From contig JAMZAV010003201.1 in NCBI GenBank assembly GCA_024449915.1, forward strand, positions 1 through 64,000: a stretch of DNA of 64,000 bases, in the 5' to 3' direction. Of this stretch, positions 10,607 through 22,897 are shown one piece after another. The DNA comes from Sweltsa coloradensis. Lineage: Eukaryota; Arthropoda; Insecta; Plecoptera; Chloroperlidae. Position 1 is the first letter of the stretch. Each line of letters starts with the position of its first letter. Position numbers and translations under genes: made by a program. Under the pieces are notes generated by a model. It did no database searches and was not told the DNA's origin. It saw only the letters and a program-made list of their open reading frames with translations.

Positions 10607-11343
10607 CTAGGAAAACGCTTAAGTCCCGCCGCGTTGTTGGATGAGCGTATATGGTGCATTGAGCTGCCATGTGTTACGCGGATTTTCTGTTGTTCTGTGA
10701 AAAAATCATTACTTAGTCGAAGAGTTTTTTTTAATGAAATGAAAATTAAATAAAAAATTAACTTAATTTTTTTAATTATTCGTAATTTAAAAAAAAGGAA
10801 AAATCGTAAAATTGCAATTTTCATAAGAAATAATTATTCGATTGCGCTTAAATTTAACACGAATATATTAATTCATGAAATTAAGGTTCTGTGAAAAAAT
10901 CATTACAATAGGATAAAGCATGTAGGTGTTATAAGTCAAAGAATTGTTTAAAAAAAGAAAAAAAAGAAAAATTTCGATTTTCATGAGAAATAATTTTTCG
11001 ATTACGCTCAAATTTCACACGAATATCTTAATTCATAAAATTAAGGTTCTGTGAAAAAATCATTACAATCGGATAAAGCTTGTAGGTGTTATAAGTCGAA
11101 GAATTTTTTTAAAAATCGAAAAAAATCGTAAAATTGCGTTTTTTATGAGAAAAAAATTCCCGATTGCGCTCAAAAACGTGGCAGTTCTAAGTTCAGAGAT
11201 TTCGAAGGCCTCCATAAAATTTCATCGCAATCGGAGTATCGGTTTAGCCGGAATCGTGTTAACAAACACACAAAAAAAAAAACATTCCGGATTTTTTTCT
11301 CCGGTGTAGTGAAATGGAATCTTCGCTCGCTACGCTCATCCAA
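10607..11343 (-). mobile_element. Helitron-like element, subfamily 1, complete
   Basis: On the minus strand it starts TTGGATGAGCGTAGCGAGCG at 11343 and ends CCTAG at 10607 after the CGCTCATCCAACAACGCG hairpin block. The interior holds two ~165-bp units around GAACCTTAATT words. No transposase is encoded. Confidence 0.85.
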
Positions 11344-12640
11344 TTAACTATGAAGGCCTATTTACAAATTTTATGTGTGCAGAAAAAACAGAGCTAGCAC
11401 AACCTTGGAAAATTACTACAAATTACCCTTATGATGTGCTCGGATAGCGACAATCACACATTCTTACTTAACATTTTGGTGCACACCACAAACCGATAGT
11501 ATACAAGCGATAGCTTGAACTTCCAAGTGATCCAGACTGTACCTCTGCATTCTGCGTCAAAGCCTGGTTTGCTCGAGCTCTTGGCGGCAATCTAATTGCC
11601 ATTGACATGATGACTCAATTGAATTACATCGTAGGCAATAGAGTTCGCACTCTTGATTCGTCCTCATTGAATTGAAGGCAATTGATGGCTTTGCTCGTAC
11701 AAAGCCGTGCAGAGACGGACAATTAGGACGGATGTGTCCACGACAGTCCGACTCAACGGGCCGCGCCCATAGATCGAGGGTTATTAACCCCCAAAAATGT
11801 GTTTTACGGTTTACCATAAAATCTAGAGCAAAAAAACTAGACTTAAGTGACAGTTTAAAAAATGATAGCTGATAAATTTCGCAATTTTTTAAGCTTTTTG
11901 ATCCTGAAATTTGCAAAAATTGGTTATTGGGTGAATTTCTTTTAAATCGGCTTCAACGGTTCAACATGCGTATTTTTTGTTTCGCATAGATACTAGAGAA
12001 TCAAACTAATCTAAAATGGGCATTTAGAAAATTTTGGCTAAAAAATGTATGCAAATACACACTCAAACATGCAAAAATATGCGTTCCGAAATTACACCAC
12101 TTCTTTGGCAATCAGGATATTTTGACTGAACCACTTACCCAAATTAAGAAGAAGAAGAAAACACAGAAAACGTAGTACGTCAATAATGATCAAAATTTTT
12201 TTTTAAACCCAAAATTCTCTCAAGGTAACGGGGCATAAAGATCGTCGAAAATAAATTTTCAAGTTTTCAAAAGTTGCAATTCATTGATTGATGAATAGCA
12301 GATTTAAGAGTAGGCCTACAATCGAGATACGCCAACGAACTGAGGACATTCAAACTTTTGCGATTAGGCCTATCTTTTCAGGATTTAAAGGTAGGTCTAC
12401 ATGAACGGTTTGTGACACTGTAGTATGCTAGGGCCTATGTTTACACCAGTCGAAAATTGTGAAAGTTAAAAGTTTAAAGTTTTTCCACATTTCCTGTTCG
12501 GGAGAGCATTTTAAATAACCACTTTAGTAACTTGACACAGCCGTCGTGAGCCCACATGTCAAACTCTCCCCCTCACCAGTCACCAATGACTATAAATCAA
12601 AAGTAACGCCACTTCGGAGTTTTGATACTAACTTATACGA
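11344..12640. other. No recognisable feature
   Basis: Older-looking sequence with several TAGGCCTA words (about 12311, 12366) and an AAG-rich run near 12150. Open frames at 11557-11916 (minus) and 11672-11872 (plus) overlap each other and show no domain. Confidence 0.5.
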
Positions 12641-12644
12641 CCTT

Positions 12645-12805
12645 GACAAACAATAAATACAACTATATTCGTACTTATAGAGTCTATACCCACTCAGTCA
12701 CACACACAACTGATTTTCTTTGGGGATTTTAAATTTAAAGCAGATCAAGCCAACCCTGTGGGAGCCGACACCATCAAACGAGACAACAATGACCAACTTT
12801 AACAA
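12645..12805 (-). mobile_element. SINE S1, 3' fragment
   Basis: The minus strand matches the last ~150 bp of S1: GGTTGGCTTGATCTGC, the hairpin region CACTGAGTGGGTATAGACTC and a short AT tail. It is about 15-20% diverged by eye, the oldest S1 piece here. Confidence 0.65.
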
Positions 12806-13975
12806 ACTCGTTTGATCAACTATAGTAACTGCAGTAAAATGTTGCTCAGAGGGAAATGAAACAATTGGGATCCAGTCAGTGGTGCAACCCCCCCCCCCCC
12901 AAAAAAAAAAAAAAAAAACGATACAATGTCAAGCTTTGTCTGTTTGTTTATTTATATGTCTAGAGTAAATGTAAAAGGTAAATAAATGTCAGTTTGTATG
13001 TACCCGTTAGAAATACTACAAGACACAAGTATATTACAAAAGACAATAACGTCACCTGCAACGAACGTAATTAAATAAGATTTTCAAATTTAATACGAAT
13101 CAAAGATAGTTAAATACAAGCTAGTGGTTAAAAAGAAGTAAAAGTTAGATGCAAGCCGATAATCAAAAATAGTAAATATTCAATAAATTCTCGCATTTTT
13201 AATTACAATATTGCAGGTATATTTGATTGAAAATAAATTACACAACATGACGAGAGGGAAATGCAAAGTGAAAGTAAGCATCATTATACCTTTGTTTTTA
13301 ATCGTTTAACATAAACATTTTTATAACATTTCACAAACAATGCTAATCGATGTAATAAAGAGACGCAAATGCTTTGAATCTGAATGATTGGTTTTGATTT
13401 TAAAGTTTGAAGAAATTATGTTTTTTTTTTTTTTTACAAGGTTATTTTTTTTTCTTACAAATGTCAATGTTTTATAATTTTTTAAGGTTTTAGTCGAAAT
13501 TTTTTTCTGAAAATAAAATACAAAAATTGATTATATCTAATAAAAACTCGAATTTATTTACAAATTGATGATAAATATAAAACCACACAGGCGCTGACAA
13601 TGTATTTCAATTGAAAAAACAAGACATAAAACGTAGTTAACATGTTTAAAAGTAGGCCTAATATTTCAATGTAAAAATGTAGTAAAAAAATGGTTTGTTT
13701 ACATTTGGTAATCGTTTAATATAAACATTCTGTTCCAATACACAGTGCCTTGTATATCAATCTCGAGTTTCGACCGCCAAAAGTATAGACCAAAGCAATC
13801 TATAGAAAAGAGAAAAAAGTTTTTTGTTTTTCCCAAAAGAGATTTTCCAACATCTGTTGTAGTAGACAGAACCACAACTCTGAATACTTACGCACAAACA
13901 CTGTAAGGTAGCGAATTGAAACATCATATTTTACCATGTATTGTTTTAGATGACAATTAGATATTTTAAATTTAT
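12806..13975. other. AT-rich spacer with C12/A18 homopolymer run
   Basis: 12889-12918 is a run of C followed by A. ATCGTTTAAYATAAACATT occurs twice (about 13302 and 13707), suggesting an old duplicated element. No coding signal. Confidence 0.5.
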
Positions 13976-14365
13976 TGAATGAGTGAGCGTAGCGAACGTA
14001 GTGATTTCCATTCGACTTAAACGGCCCTTCGTTAGTTCGTGTCTTAGGAGTTTGTAAACGGTGACTTTGGAGCCGTCCTAGCAACGAAGCACATAATAAA
14101 TTTCAGAGTTGTTCTGAATCGGCCTTGTTGATTCTGGCGTTGATTCGCGGGTGTTCGCACTGTCCATACCACTGATTGCTATATTTCCTATTAAAAATAT
14201 CAATCTTTGGTTGGTTATCGCTCACTCGTCGATTGCGTCGGGGCCTGCAGGGTTGGCTTGGTCGCTTTGATTTAAAGTCCCCCACTGAAAATCAGTTATG
14301 TATATAACTGAGTGGGTAGACTCTAAATAATTTTTTTTTTATTTATTTATTTATTTATTTATTTA
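13976..14365 (+). mobile_element. SINE S1, 5'-truncated, behind a Helitron-like 5' end
   Basis: 14029-14365 is the S1 body (GTGTCTTAGGAGTTTG onward, nested 3' hairpin, TTTA tail) without the tRNA head. The preceding ~50 bp (TTGAATGAGTGAGCGTAGCG) resemble the 5' end of the Helitron-like family. The join could be a SINE truncated on insertion or a capture by a Helitron-like element. Confidence 0.7.
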
Positions 14366-14889
14366 CTTCCTTTTTGGAGGGTAGGGGATGAGGTTGAGGA
14401 CACAATGATTTTGAAGATGACAACACCAAAACAAAAGCTAATGGAGGTTATGGTAAAGAGCCCGTCAAAAAGATTATCTACCGAGTACCGACTGACGGAG
14501 GGGTTATAGAAAGGTGTGTTTGTGACATTAGGATTGGGCGAAGGGACAGAAAAGGCAAAAAATTGAGTGACTGTTTTGTTTTGTTTATGGAATTCGGATA
14601 TCCTATTATAGCACTTAAATCTGCGTTATTTTGTGAACATCATGACACCTCAATCACACATTTGCTTATATTATCAGGTAATTGGTATAGTTTGATAATT
14701 TTATTATACTGTTGTATTTTTTCCGTTCCAATTACTATACAAAAGATAATATATTCCAATTGATTTATGATTAGTTACATGGCTACAACCATTTGTGTTG
14801 TCAGCAAACACGTACGGATACACTAACTTTTAGTGTAGGGGATTGTAGGGTACATTTTGTTTTGATTGAATAATACAATATTAGCAGAT
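14366..14889. other. No recognisable feature
   Basis: Moderately AT-rich spacer between two SINE copies. A plus-strand open frame at 14563-14763 has no domain. Confidence 0.45.
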
Positions 14890-15292
14890 AAGATTTGTGT
14901 GGCTCGTTGGTCTTGTTGTTAGCGTATCTGCTTCCAATGCAGAAGGTCCAGGGTTCAATTCCCGCCATAGTCAGAAGTTTTTTAACTTCTGATTTGGACT
15001 TTAGTCCATCAGTTCTTGTCTTAGGAGTTTGTAAACGGTGACTTTGGAGCCGTCCTAGCAACGAAGCACATAATAAATTCAGAGTTATGCTGAATCGGCC
15101 TTGTTGATTCTGGCGTTGATTCGCGGGTGTTCGCACTGTCCATACCACTGATTGCTATATTTCCTATTAAAAATAACGATCTTTGGTTGGTTATCGCTTA
15201 CTCGCCGATTGCGTCGGGGCCTACAGGATTGGCTTAGTCGCCCCACTGAAAATCAGTTATATAACTGAGTGGGTAGACTCTAATAATACAAT

Positions 15293-15328
<36 letters not shown>

Positions 15329-15331
15329 TTT
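14890..15331 (+). mobile_element. SINE S1, full length
   Basis: The best-preserved head: A box TGGCTCGTTGG and B box GGTTCAATTCCC. A five-pair anticodon stem TCTGC/GCAGA encloses TTCCAAT, giving anticodon CCA if read as a tRNA. Then comes AACTTCTGATTTGGACT, the S1 body, the nested hairpin (CCCACT outer, CAGTTATATAACTG inner) and a (TTTA)n tail. The tRNA-Trp-like anticodon is suggestive, but the head is too altered to prove the parent tRNA. Confidence 0.85.
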
Positions 15332-16660
15332 ATGTTTATATTGTGCTTATTATCATCCTCACGATCACGATCATTATTACGATAATGTTTTTACTTTATA
15401 AAAGAGACGAAATCCAGGTGGCTCCATCACGAATAAAATAAGTGATGAAGATAAAAAACAATCGCCAAGTCTTCGGACTCATAGGTGTTTCAGTTTTTTG
15501 TCCGCAGGATAACGAATGGAAAGGATTCTGCTTGTTGTCGCTGGGGACTTTTGGGGATGGGTTAACTATTATTCGTAACCCTTGCTTTCGGCGGCCTTGT
15601 CTCCTAGTCAAGTGGACTAGCCGCATTCCTACCGATCACGTGACCGTCCCTCACCCAGCGACAGTGACTGCGGAGTTGCTAGCTAATCCGTAAGACCGAG
15701 AGCGCGCCAGCCCCCAGAGTCAAGCCGCAAAATGGCATATTTGATTTTTTATATTTTTACCTTGTCATTTCAACTAATTAGTTGCTGAAACTTGGCCGTA
15801 CCCAACATATAAAGTTCAATACAACTGTGGAAAAAAATCCGTCCAATTGGATTAAAACGACGGGACGATAGTCGTAAATCTATTGTTTTCACAATACACA
15901 AATTGGTGTTTTCTTTAAAATTTACAAACAAAACTATTATAGATAGAAAAATAATATTGTGACTAGCTAATAGATAATAAAATTATCTAGGGGTTGACAT
16001 ATTTCAATCACATACACAATGGCATCTAATGGCCTATAAAAATGAGAAAGTGCACAAATCCAAGTCACTTATTTTGCGTAGACACACACCCTTAATGTCC
16101 ATATGTAGGCCTACCGTACAGGCTGTGCTAGTAGACGCAAATGTAAGAGCAATAGTTTTGATTGTAGTTGATGCCCTGTCAAGTTCCAATGTTTGAGGTC
16201 TGGAGGTGACGGTGACCGGTGTAATAGGCCTAGTGAATTTCACTGTTCCTCAGTTTATTACCTTGCTCCTGCTCTGCCGCCCCCCCCCCCCCCCCCCCCC
16301 CGCCCATTGTTTTTTGCCTGTCGCGTACTCAACAGATCTAGCCACTAGGGGTGATGATTGTGGAGCAATAAGCACTGTTTTGAAAGCTGAAACCCACTAG
16401 TAACAATATGATATTTAGGCCTACACTTACACACACCAAACGCCACTTGTTTACTCTCAAAAATGCTAGATTTAGCAGCAAAACTGCTCAATTGTCATCC
16501 TAAAATAAACTTAAGTAGGCCTACCAACCAGTGATCTCTTACCTTAGCTTGTGGTTGAGCGGACTTCCTGTGCCCACTGCTGTCAGCCATCCCAACCGAG
16601 CATCCACTGCAACAAGACATAGGTTTTAGATGTAGAGTAGGCTAGGGTTAGCATATAGGC
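15332..16660. other. Mixed spacer with poly-C run
   Basis: 15450-15730 is GC-richer with a CACGTG, but no convincing reading frame. 16279-16302 is a C run. TAGGCCTA words recur (about 16087, 16226, 16412, 16517). Confidence 0.4.
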
Positions 16661-17223
16661 CCTAGGCGGTACTTGTTCATTAACGGGACCCCCCTCAATA
16701 TTTTGTTAATTGGTCCCCCCATCGTCGTTTTTTTTACTTATTTCTGTTTACAATAAATAATTATAACTTGCGAGGAGTTGAATATGACTCTGACAGTGAA
16801 CTTGACTCACACGTTTAACATGACTTAGGCGAGTACAGTCCATTGGAATGCGTAGGCCTACATGAGGGCAGTCGTCGCCGTGCAACTGACATTGACATTC
16901 ACGGACACCAAATGAACCTTCAAAACCTGTAACGTCGCTATTTTAAACGAAAGTACTTTTCCATTGACAGTCCTTTATATTTAAAATAGCGACGTTAAAG
17001 GTTTTGCAGGTGGAGTATGTTGGCGTAGGCTGTGTCACTCCTGGCACAAAGTATGTAGCCGGAAAGGATGTTTTCGAGGCTTTGTTCGAAATAATTGTGT
17101 TTTCCTGACCTCCTGAAACTCAGATGGAGTAGATGTAGTAGTTATGATTGTCTAATGAAATGTTTTTACTGAATTTTTAAATTTTTAAGAGGGGGTCCCG
17201 TTAATGAACAAGTACCCCCTAGG
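16661..17223. mobile_element. ~563-bp TIR MITE
   Basis: Ends CCTAGGCGGTACTTGTTCAT and its near-perfect inverse (GAACAAGTACCCCCTAGG), with homology continuing through AACGGGACCCCC, give a TIR of about 33 bp. Inside, at about 16918 and 16980, lies an inverted pair of AACGTCGCTATTTTAAA; the same phrase recurs twice in tandem at 29087-29170. No coding capacity. Target duplication not resolved. Confidence 0.75.
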
Positions 17224-17529
17224 CTATTAATCTTTAACACAAGAAGTTGTAAATCCTCGGCCTCCCTACAGCCATGCCCGTAAAAAAAAAAATCAGTAGC
17301 CTACCTAATCACTAATCAGGTAGGCTTTGGAGAAGACGGAATCAGTGGGTAAAGTTGCAAACAGTGACAAAAGTTAGGCCTACAAAATTAAGTGGTTTTC
17401 ACCTTTTTGTCTGTGTTACATATTTCAGGGGTCCAAGGGCAAAGCCCCTTATTTAAGGTAATTGAACTGAAAATGATTGTGAAATCATACAATAGGCCAG
17501 GGGTCGGGAACTTGTAGCATATTTTGCAT

Positions 17530-17983
17530 ACTTTCAATCAATAATGACACATGGAATATTATCTTGGGGCACAGCTCAGCTAAATTTATGATTCAACGTG
17601 TACAAGTTCTACAAAAGCGAGCTGTAAGAATACTAGGACATTTACAAAGAAATGAAAGTTGCAGAAATAAATTTAAAGAGCTGAAAATTTTAACCATGGC
17701 AAACATATACAAAGCTGTATGCTTCGTCAAAATGTATCCCCATATTTTTAAAATTTCAATTCAACATCAACACAAGGCACAAACTGCTCCCCCACCCATA
17801 ACACTTAAGTGTTTTGAAAATCATGTACATATTACATGGCAAGGAGATTATTTAATAAGTTACCCCTTGAGCTACAAAATGAAATCAATCTTGAGTCTTT
17901 ACTTATTTAAAGCTAAAACAAATTATTTGTTATTTAATAAACCAATATACCATCTGGATAAGTTTTTTCTAAATAATGAATAA
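17530..17983 (+). pseudogene. LINE reverse transcriptase C-terminal relic
   Basis: The frame opening at 17564 contains VLQKRAVRIL then SCRNKFKELKILTMANIY. This is the arrangement of the region after the RT catalytic core in CR1/Jockey-like LINEs. Just upstream, in another frame at about 17537-17572, HGILSWG corresponds to the YGIxxWG phrase that precedes it, so a frameshift separates the two. The frame runs to a stop at 17983. The RT core and 5' part are absent, as expected for a 5'-truncated copy. No tail or duplication found. Confidence 0.65.
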
Positions 17984-18815
17984 TATGTCGGTATTGTGTC
18001 TTTGTTTGTTGCTGTTTGTTATTGTTATAAATCGTGTCAAATAAGAATTTTTGGAGGAAATAATTGCGATGTCGCTGACTTCTTGCAGAGACCTTTCTAT
18101 ATTAATTATTATTATTATCATTATCATTCTTTATTAGCAAATAAAGCTATTTAAATACAACACATTACAAGACACAAAAATATTAATTTACAAATTTAAA
18201 AATTAAGGTGACCATATTTTGAAAGTTACAAACCGGGACAACTAAAGAGTAGGCCTAAGTATATGTACTTTGTACTCCATGGGCCATTTCAGGGTCTGGG
18301 GCAGAGCCCCAGCCACTGGAGGCGATTTCTTCGAGATATATTTGCGCCAAATGCCCAGAAAACAGCTTTCCGACATGAAAATATGAATTAAAAATGGTTT
18401 TAATATGTACATTTTTGTAGTCAAAATCTTTCTGGTGGTTTAAAAAGGAGAGTACAAAACAAAATGCAAGCACTCAGTGGAAAATAATGTGTGTAATGTA
18501 TTGACGAGGGCATCATACTAATGAAGTCCTAATCAATAATAATAAAGATAATTTAAAATGCATTGAATTTGTATAATAATATAAATTTTGTCTGCACAAT
18601 GAAAAATTAGTTAAGGTAGGCCTATGTAATACCATGTGATAAGTACCCAGTAACATTACTTTTTCCCCTACCTTAGGCCTATCTAGCCTATCTTAGGCTA
18701 CAGTGGCGCATTATGGCCTTACAGTTGACGCGCCCTTATATCAACTAAACTTAAAAACCCAATTATTTATACGAATATAATTATCAAACTTAAATATGCA
18801 AATGTTCCCGGGTAC
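17984..18815. other. No recognisable feature
   Basis: AT-rich. A short inverted phrase GGTCTGGGGCAGAGCCCCAG lies near 18291. TAGGCCTA words at about 18249, 18616 and 18673. Confidence 0.4.
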
Positions 18816-18869
18816 TCAACACATGACTCGCTCACTCGTCTAACAACGACTTTTGCGTTTCCCTAGTCT
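18816..18869 (+). mobile_element. Helitron-like 3' end, diverged subfamily
   Basis: GCTCACTCGTCTAACAACG then GCGTTTCCCTAG reproduces the subterminal repeat, hairpin and terminal CCTAG layout with different bases. A minus-strand 5' end of matching sequence (TTAGACGAGTGAGCGCAGCG) lies at about 19465-19484, but in an orientation that does not pair with this one. Confidence 0.5.
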
Positions 18870-18945
18870 AGTTGACTAAGGCGCCCTTAAAGCCAAAATG
18901 TGGGAGACGTGGGTTCAATCCCCTGGTCGGGAAAGATTTTGTAAT
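18870..18945 (+). repeat. tRNA-like relic
   Basis: A-box-like TAGTTGACTAAGGCGC and B-box-like GGGTTCAATCCC at tRNA spacing, directly after the Helitron-like 3' end. No body shared with S1 is seen. tRNA pseudogene or head of another SINE. Confidence 0.45.
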
Positions 18946-19439
18946 TATTTCTGGATTGTAGGGCTATTTGAAAAATTATTAAACATGTTTTGAAATGCAT
19001 ATAACGCAGTGTAGTCCATCATCTGTGACAATACTAAGGAAAACAGCCAGTACGAAATACATGAAAATATTGCAAGGTTTACTCAATCTACGAGCGGAAT
19101 TTGGGGGTACCTTGACGTTCAACATTCGATAAACCTTGCATGGGCACGGCATTTCACAGCCAGGTAAATAACAAACAAAAATGACTTCTTCAAAAACAAA
19201 AACCATTGTTGTTAAAAGAATTCCTATACATGTTAGGCCTATTTTTCAGTTTATTATTTCTTGCAGGTTTAAATCGAAATGGATTGTGCCCATTTTGTCA
19301 GCAGTTCTCAGTTACCTGGTTACGGATGTCTGTTTAAAATTTCAGGTCAATCTATTTGGCCGTTCGGCCATATGAGCCCGGACAGACAAGACATACATTT
19401 AACATACATTGGACACAAGAAACGAGAAGGTCCAATCGA

Positions 19440-19484
19440 GTAGCGTTGTAGACTATGTTCGCTGCGCTCACTCGTCTAATCAAA
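19440..19484 (-). mobile_element. Helitron-like 5' end fragment
   Basis: On the minus strand TTAGACGAGTGAGCGCAGCG matches the inverse of the 3' subterminal repeat at 18816. Only the terminus is recognisable. Confidence 0.4.
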
Positions 19485-20033
19485 AATGTAGTTTGGTTGC
19501 ACGATTAGGTCTAATACATTTTCAGTTTTCATTATCTATAAACAATATCAATGCAAATAATGACTGAGAAAATTAGTGGTGTGCAATTCCTGATTTTTTA
19601 ATTCAAGTCGAGTCCAAGTAGGCCTACTTTAAATAACTCGAGTATCGACTTCAATTCAAGTCCGAGTTCTTCGTCTTTTTTTATTTTCACTATTACTCTT
19701 CGATTTATTTTTATTTATTTAAAGTCTATCCTATTCAGTTAAAAAACTGATTTACAAAGGAGGACAACTAAATAAATCTAAATAGATGCAGACACAACAA
19801 TGAACTACAGTTCAGTTAAGTAAATATTTGAAATAGTAATATTAGGCCTACAACAACAATGCAAACAAAACCAAAAATAGTTTTATTTTGTAAAATAACT
19901 ATTAGTGTGTATTTGCCATTGAAATAATAGCTTTTGTTGGAGTATGTGGAAGGTGATTTTTTTTTAAGTTGGCAGCCTGGTGTTCTAAAGAATCAGCTGG
20001 TACCTCCATTTTAAGCAGTTCATAAGTTAAGGT

Positions 20034-21391
20034 TAGGGGTAATGTGGGTAATTGGAAACACTTTCAGTGTTTTTAAACTTTGACCTTATTTGTAGGCTAG
20101 GGTATTGATAGGAGAGAAAAATTGTAAGGAGCAAAATTGTGCTTTGGGATGTAAACTAAATCATGACACCAACAAGAATTTCATGGAAGAATATTGTATG
20201 GTATTTTTATTGCTTTTTTTAAAGACTCGAATTTGTTTCCAATTACCCCGGATATTGGGGTAAATGGAAACAGCCATGGTACAACTCGTAGACCCATAAG
20301 GAAACTAAAGTAGGGTAATTGGAAACAAAGCATTTTAAGCTGTGATTCTAACACAAAAAAAATTAATACATTATGATACAAACTGTAGATTCTGTGTACA
20401 TTTAAAAAAAAGCTTCCGTCGCAACGCAGAATTGTACGGAAAATCTCAAAAGCATCACAAGCATGAAAATAAGGCTGTTGTATAAAAAAAATTGTATTTT
20501 GTATTTAAATATTAATACAATCATCACTTAAAATTAAATTTACAAAAACTACATCAACAGATTGGTAAATTACCTACAAAAACAAAACATGCATCGATTA
20601 GGCAAATGGAAACGTTAGCTGCGTTTTTTTGGATTTCCTGTGATTTTGGAAAAAAAAAATTGAAATGCACATATTTTCAATGGCATCTTGGTGTGGGTCC
20701 AAGACAAAGTCCACAGTGCCAAGTTTATCTTTATTGGACCAGCAAATATATTATTTATCAATACAGAATTGTGGTCATCTCTTCGAGGGTATCTTTCCTT
20801 CCAAAACATGATAATCTGAAGCCTAAGTAAGAAGGCTGTGTAGTCAGACACTGTTGCCAACTTACCTTACTTTTAAACCAAACATTTAAATGTGTTTCCA
20901 TTTACCCCTGAAATTTGTCCATAGCTTAACATGGATCTTTGGTTTTGTTTCCAATTTCCCTGTATGTTTCCAATTACACCTAATTCATGTTTCCAATTAC
21001 CCCCAAGTATGAGATAATAGGGGAATTGGAAACATTGCTTATCAGGAGAAACTATGATAATTATCTAAATTTCCCCTGTACCATATTGTTGACTAATGTG
21101 TCTTTATTAATTTCCATCCAAGAACAAATTTCTTAAAAACAAAATAAGGACCATAACAGGGGAAATTTTGAGAAGTGTTTCAAATTGAAACAAGTTTTTT
21201 GTGTAGAGGTTGGTTGCAATGTGTATGACATGCATATCATCTAACAGAAGAAGCTGTAACTACTTGCACATTTTCCATAAAGGTCTGGACCATGCTATCT
21301 AACAATTTTTTTTAAATTTGAGCTTCCCATACAGAAGTTATAAAGGGCGTTTCCAATTACGCCCTGTTTCCAATTACCCACATTACCCCTA
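20034..21391. mobile_element. TA-flanked iteron element I (pogo-like, non-autonomous)
   Basis: The ends are a perfect 24-bp inverted repeat starting TA-GGGGTAATGTGGGTAATT, flanked by TA. Inside, the core GGGTAATTGGAAACA (either orientation) recurs at least eight times, for example near 20232, 20256, 20313, 20892, 20947, 20985 and 21350. The layout matches elements at 25671, 27947 and 29261, two of which keep a transposase relic. A minus-strand frame at 20615-20860 has no domain I can name. Confidence 0.75.
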
Positions 21392-21892
21392 TGTGTGAAG
21401 AATCTAAACTGTGAATTTCAAGTCTTTATGTAATTATATCACACCATTTATTTATAAAGATATGTAATCATGTTTGTGATGTAGCCCTAACATCCGTGAC
21501 AATAAAGGCAAATTAAGTTGTTTTTTGGTGTAGGCCTAATAGTTCTTATATTTTGCTGCAAGTTGGTGATGTTGACAATGTACTTGTAGGCTAACCTTTA
21601 ACATTTTTTAGGTGTTCATAGCTTTAAACATTTCTGAGAAATAGTGTCACGGATGTTACATGTTACGGATGTTACTGAAAGAGTGTGATGTGAAAACATG
21701 GTGATGTGATTACCCGCTTGAAATATGATCAATCAATTGTATTGAAGGGGTTTATTTAAAAATAGAATTGCTGATGTGTAGCCTAATCTATTTCTTGTCT
21801 AGATTTGAATACGGGAAATATTTGGCCCTTGTAACTGTTATTTCAAACTTCGATAGTATTTGTAGCCTATTACATGTTTGTAAAAGTTTGTT

Positions 21893-22897
21893 GAGCGAGC
21901 GTAGCGAGCGTCTCCACTTGACTCTTATGGCTCGAATGTCTGTTTTTTTTTTGTTTGTTTGTTTTTTTTTTTCTGTTACTGCTTCGATACAGGTCGCACC
22001 GTTTCTCTGATCGACCTGAAATTTTTTACACATGTACAGACCACCTAGGCGGGTTGCTGTATAGTTTTTGAACAGTTCCAATGGTTGGTTATAAAAAATA
22101 AAAAATAAAATAAAAAAATAAAAAAATAAAAATGTTCCGATCGTTATGAAATTTTGCAGGGTCAATAAGTACAACATTCTCTTTTATTTTCCAAATTTTC
22201 AGCTAAATCGGTTAAGACCTTAACTCATTCAGACCACGTGTCCATTACAATGGACATAACAATTATGATTTTAAAAAAATTAGACTTAAAGTTTTTTTCA
22301 ATTTGGCCAACAAAAAATTCAAAAAAATTGGGGAATTCAAATTCAAAGTTTTTTTACCTCATTGCGATAGGACGAATAGTACTGTTTTTAGAGAAGATTG
22401 AAAATTGAAATGTGTAAAAACGGGCAAAAAAAAGTTTTTTTGGTTTTTTCCCGGAAATTTAAAATTTACATTTGAACATCAAACGTTGCTTTTATTCGAA
22501 ATCCAAAATTTCCCATAATTCCTTAAATATAACAATGAAAAATATAAAAAAATACTAAAAATATCAGAAAAAATCACGGAATGTTAATTTTTAGCTTAAA
22601 ATATCCTAATTTGTGCCAATTTAATTATGGTCTGAATGAGTTAAAGACTTATTGGTAATCATAATTCGAAAAATGATGTTAAAAAATGAAGGAGGCAGTG
22701 AAGATACAAAGATACACTTTAGAAGGCATGACGTGAATTAGTACAATGCAAAGATGTTGGAATAGTATAAAGTGTACAATGTCAATATCCAGTTAGGCCT
22801 ACAGTTTGTGGTGGGCCTTATGGGAATGTCGTACTCGGGTCATGTTGCACGTACCGGTGCTCGCTCAACAACGCGTCCAACTGAGCGTTTTCCTAGT
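21893..22897 (+). mobile_element. Helitron-like element, subfamily 3, complete
   Basis: 5' TTGAGCGAGCGTAGCGAGCG and 3' GCTCGCTCAACAACGCG, then hairpin partner GAGCGTT and TTCCTAG. The 10-bp 5' end has its perfect inverse just inside the 3' end, although the sequence differs from TTGGATGAGC of subfamily 1. The architecture is therefore conserved while the bases changed together. It hosts a TTAA-flanked MITE at 22224-22640. Non-coding. Confidence 0.8.
22224..22640. mobile_element. piggyBac-like MITE nested in a Helitron-like element
   Basis: Flanked on both sides by TTAA (22220-22223 and 22641-22644), with terminal inverted repeat CTCATTCAGACCA / TGGTCTGAATGAG, 13 bp perfect. The TTAA duplication is diagnostic of piggyBac-type insertion, although Sola3 also uses TTAA. 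417 bp, non-coding. Confidence 0.7.

Noticed and set aside
12889..12918. C/A homopolymer run as a regulatory tract
   Set aside because: Simple homopolymers, like those at 16279 and 33918; nothing else supports function.
14890..14970. Functional tRNA-Trp gene
   Set aside because: A and B boxes and a CCA anticodon loop are present, but the acceptor stem does not pair and the segment is always attached to the S1 SINE body.
15442..15693. GC-richer 83-residue frame near CACGTG as an exon
   Set aside because: No domain, no supported splice context, and the opposite strand is also open.
20034..20060. Telomere-like TTAGGGG words as an interstitial telomere
   Set aside because: The word is the end of a perfect 24-bp inverted repeat with TA flanks, so it is a transposon terminus.
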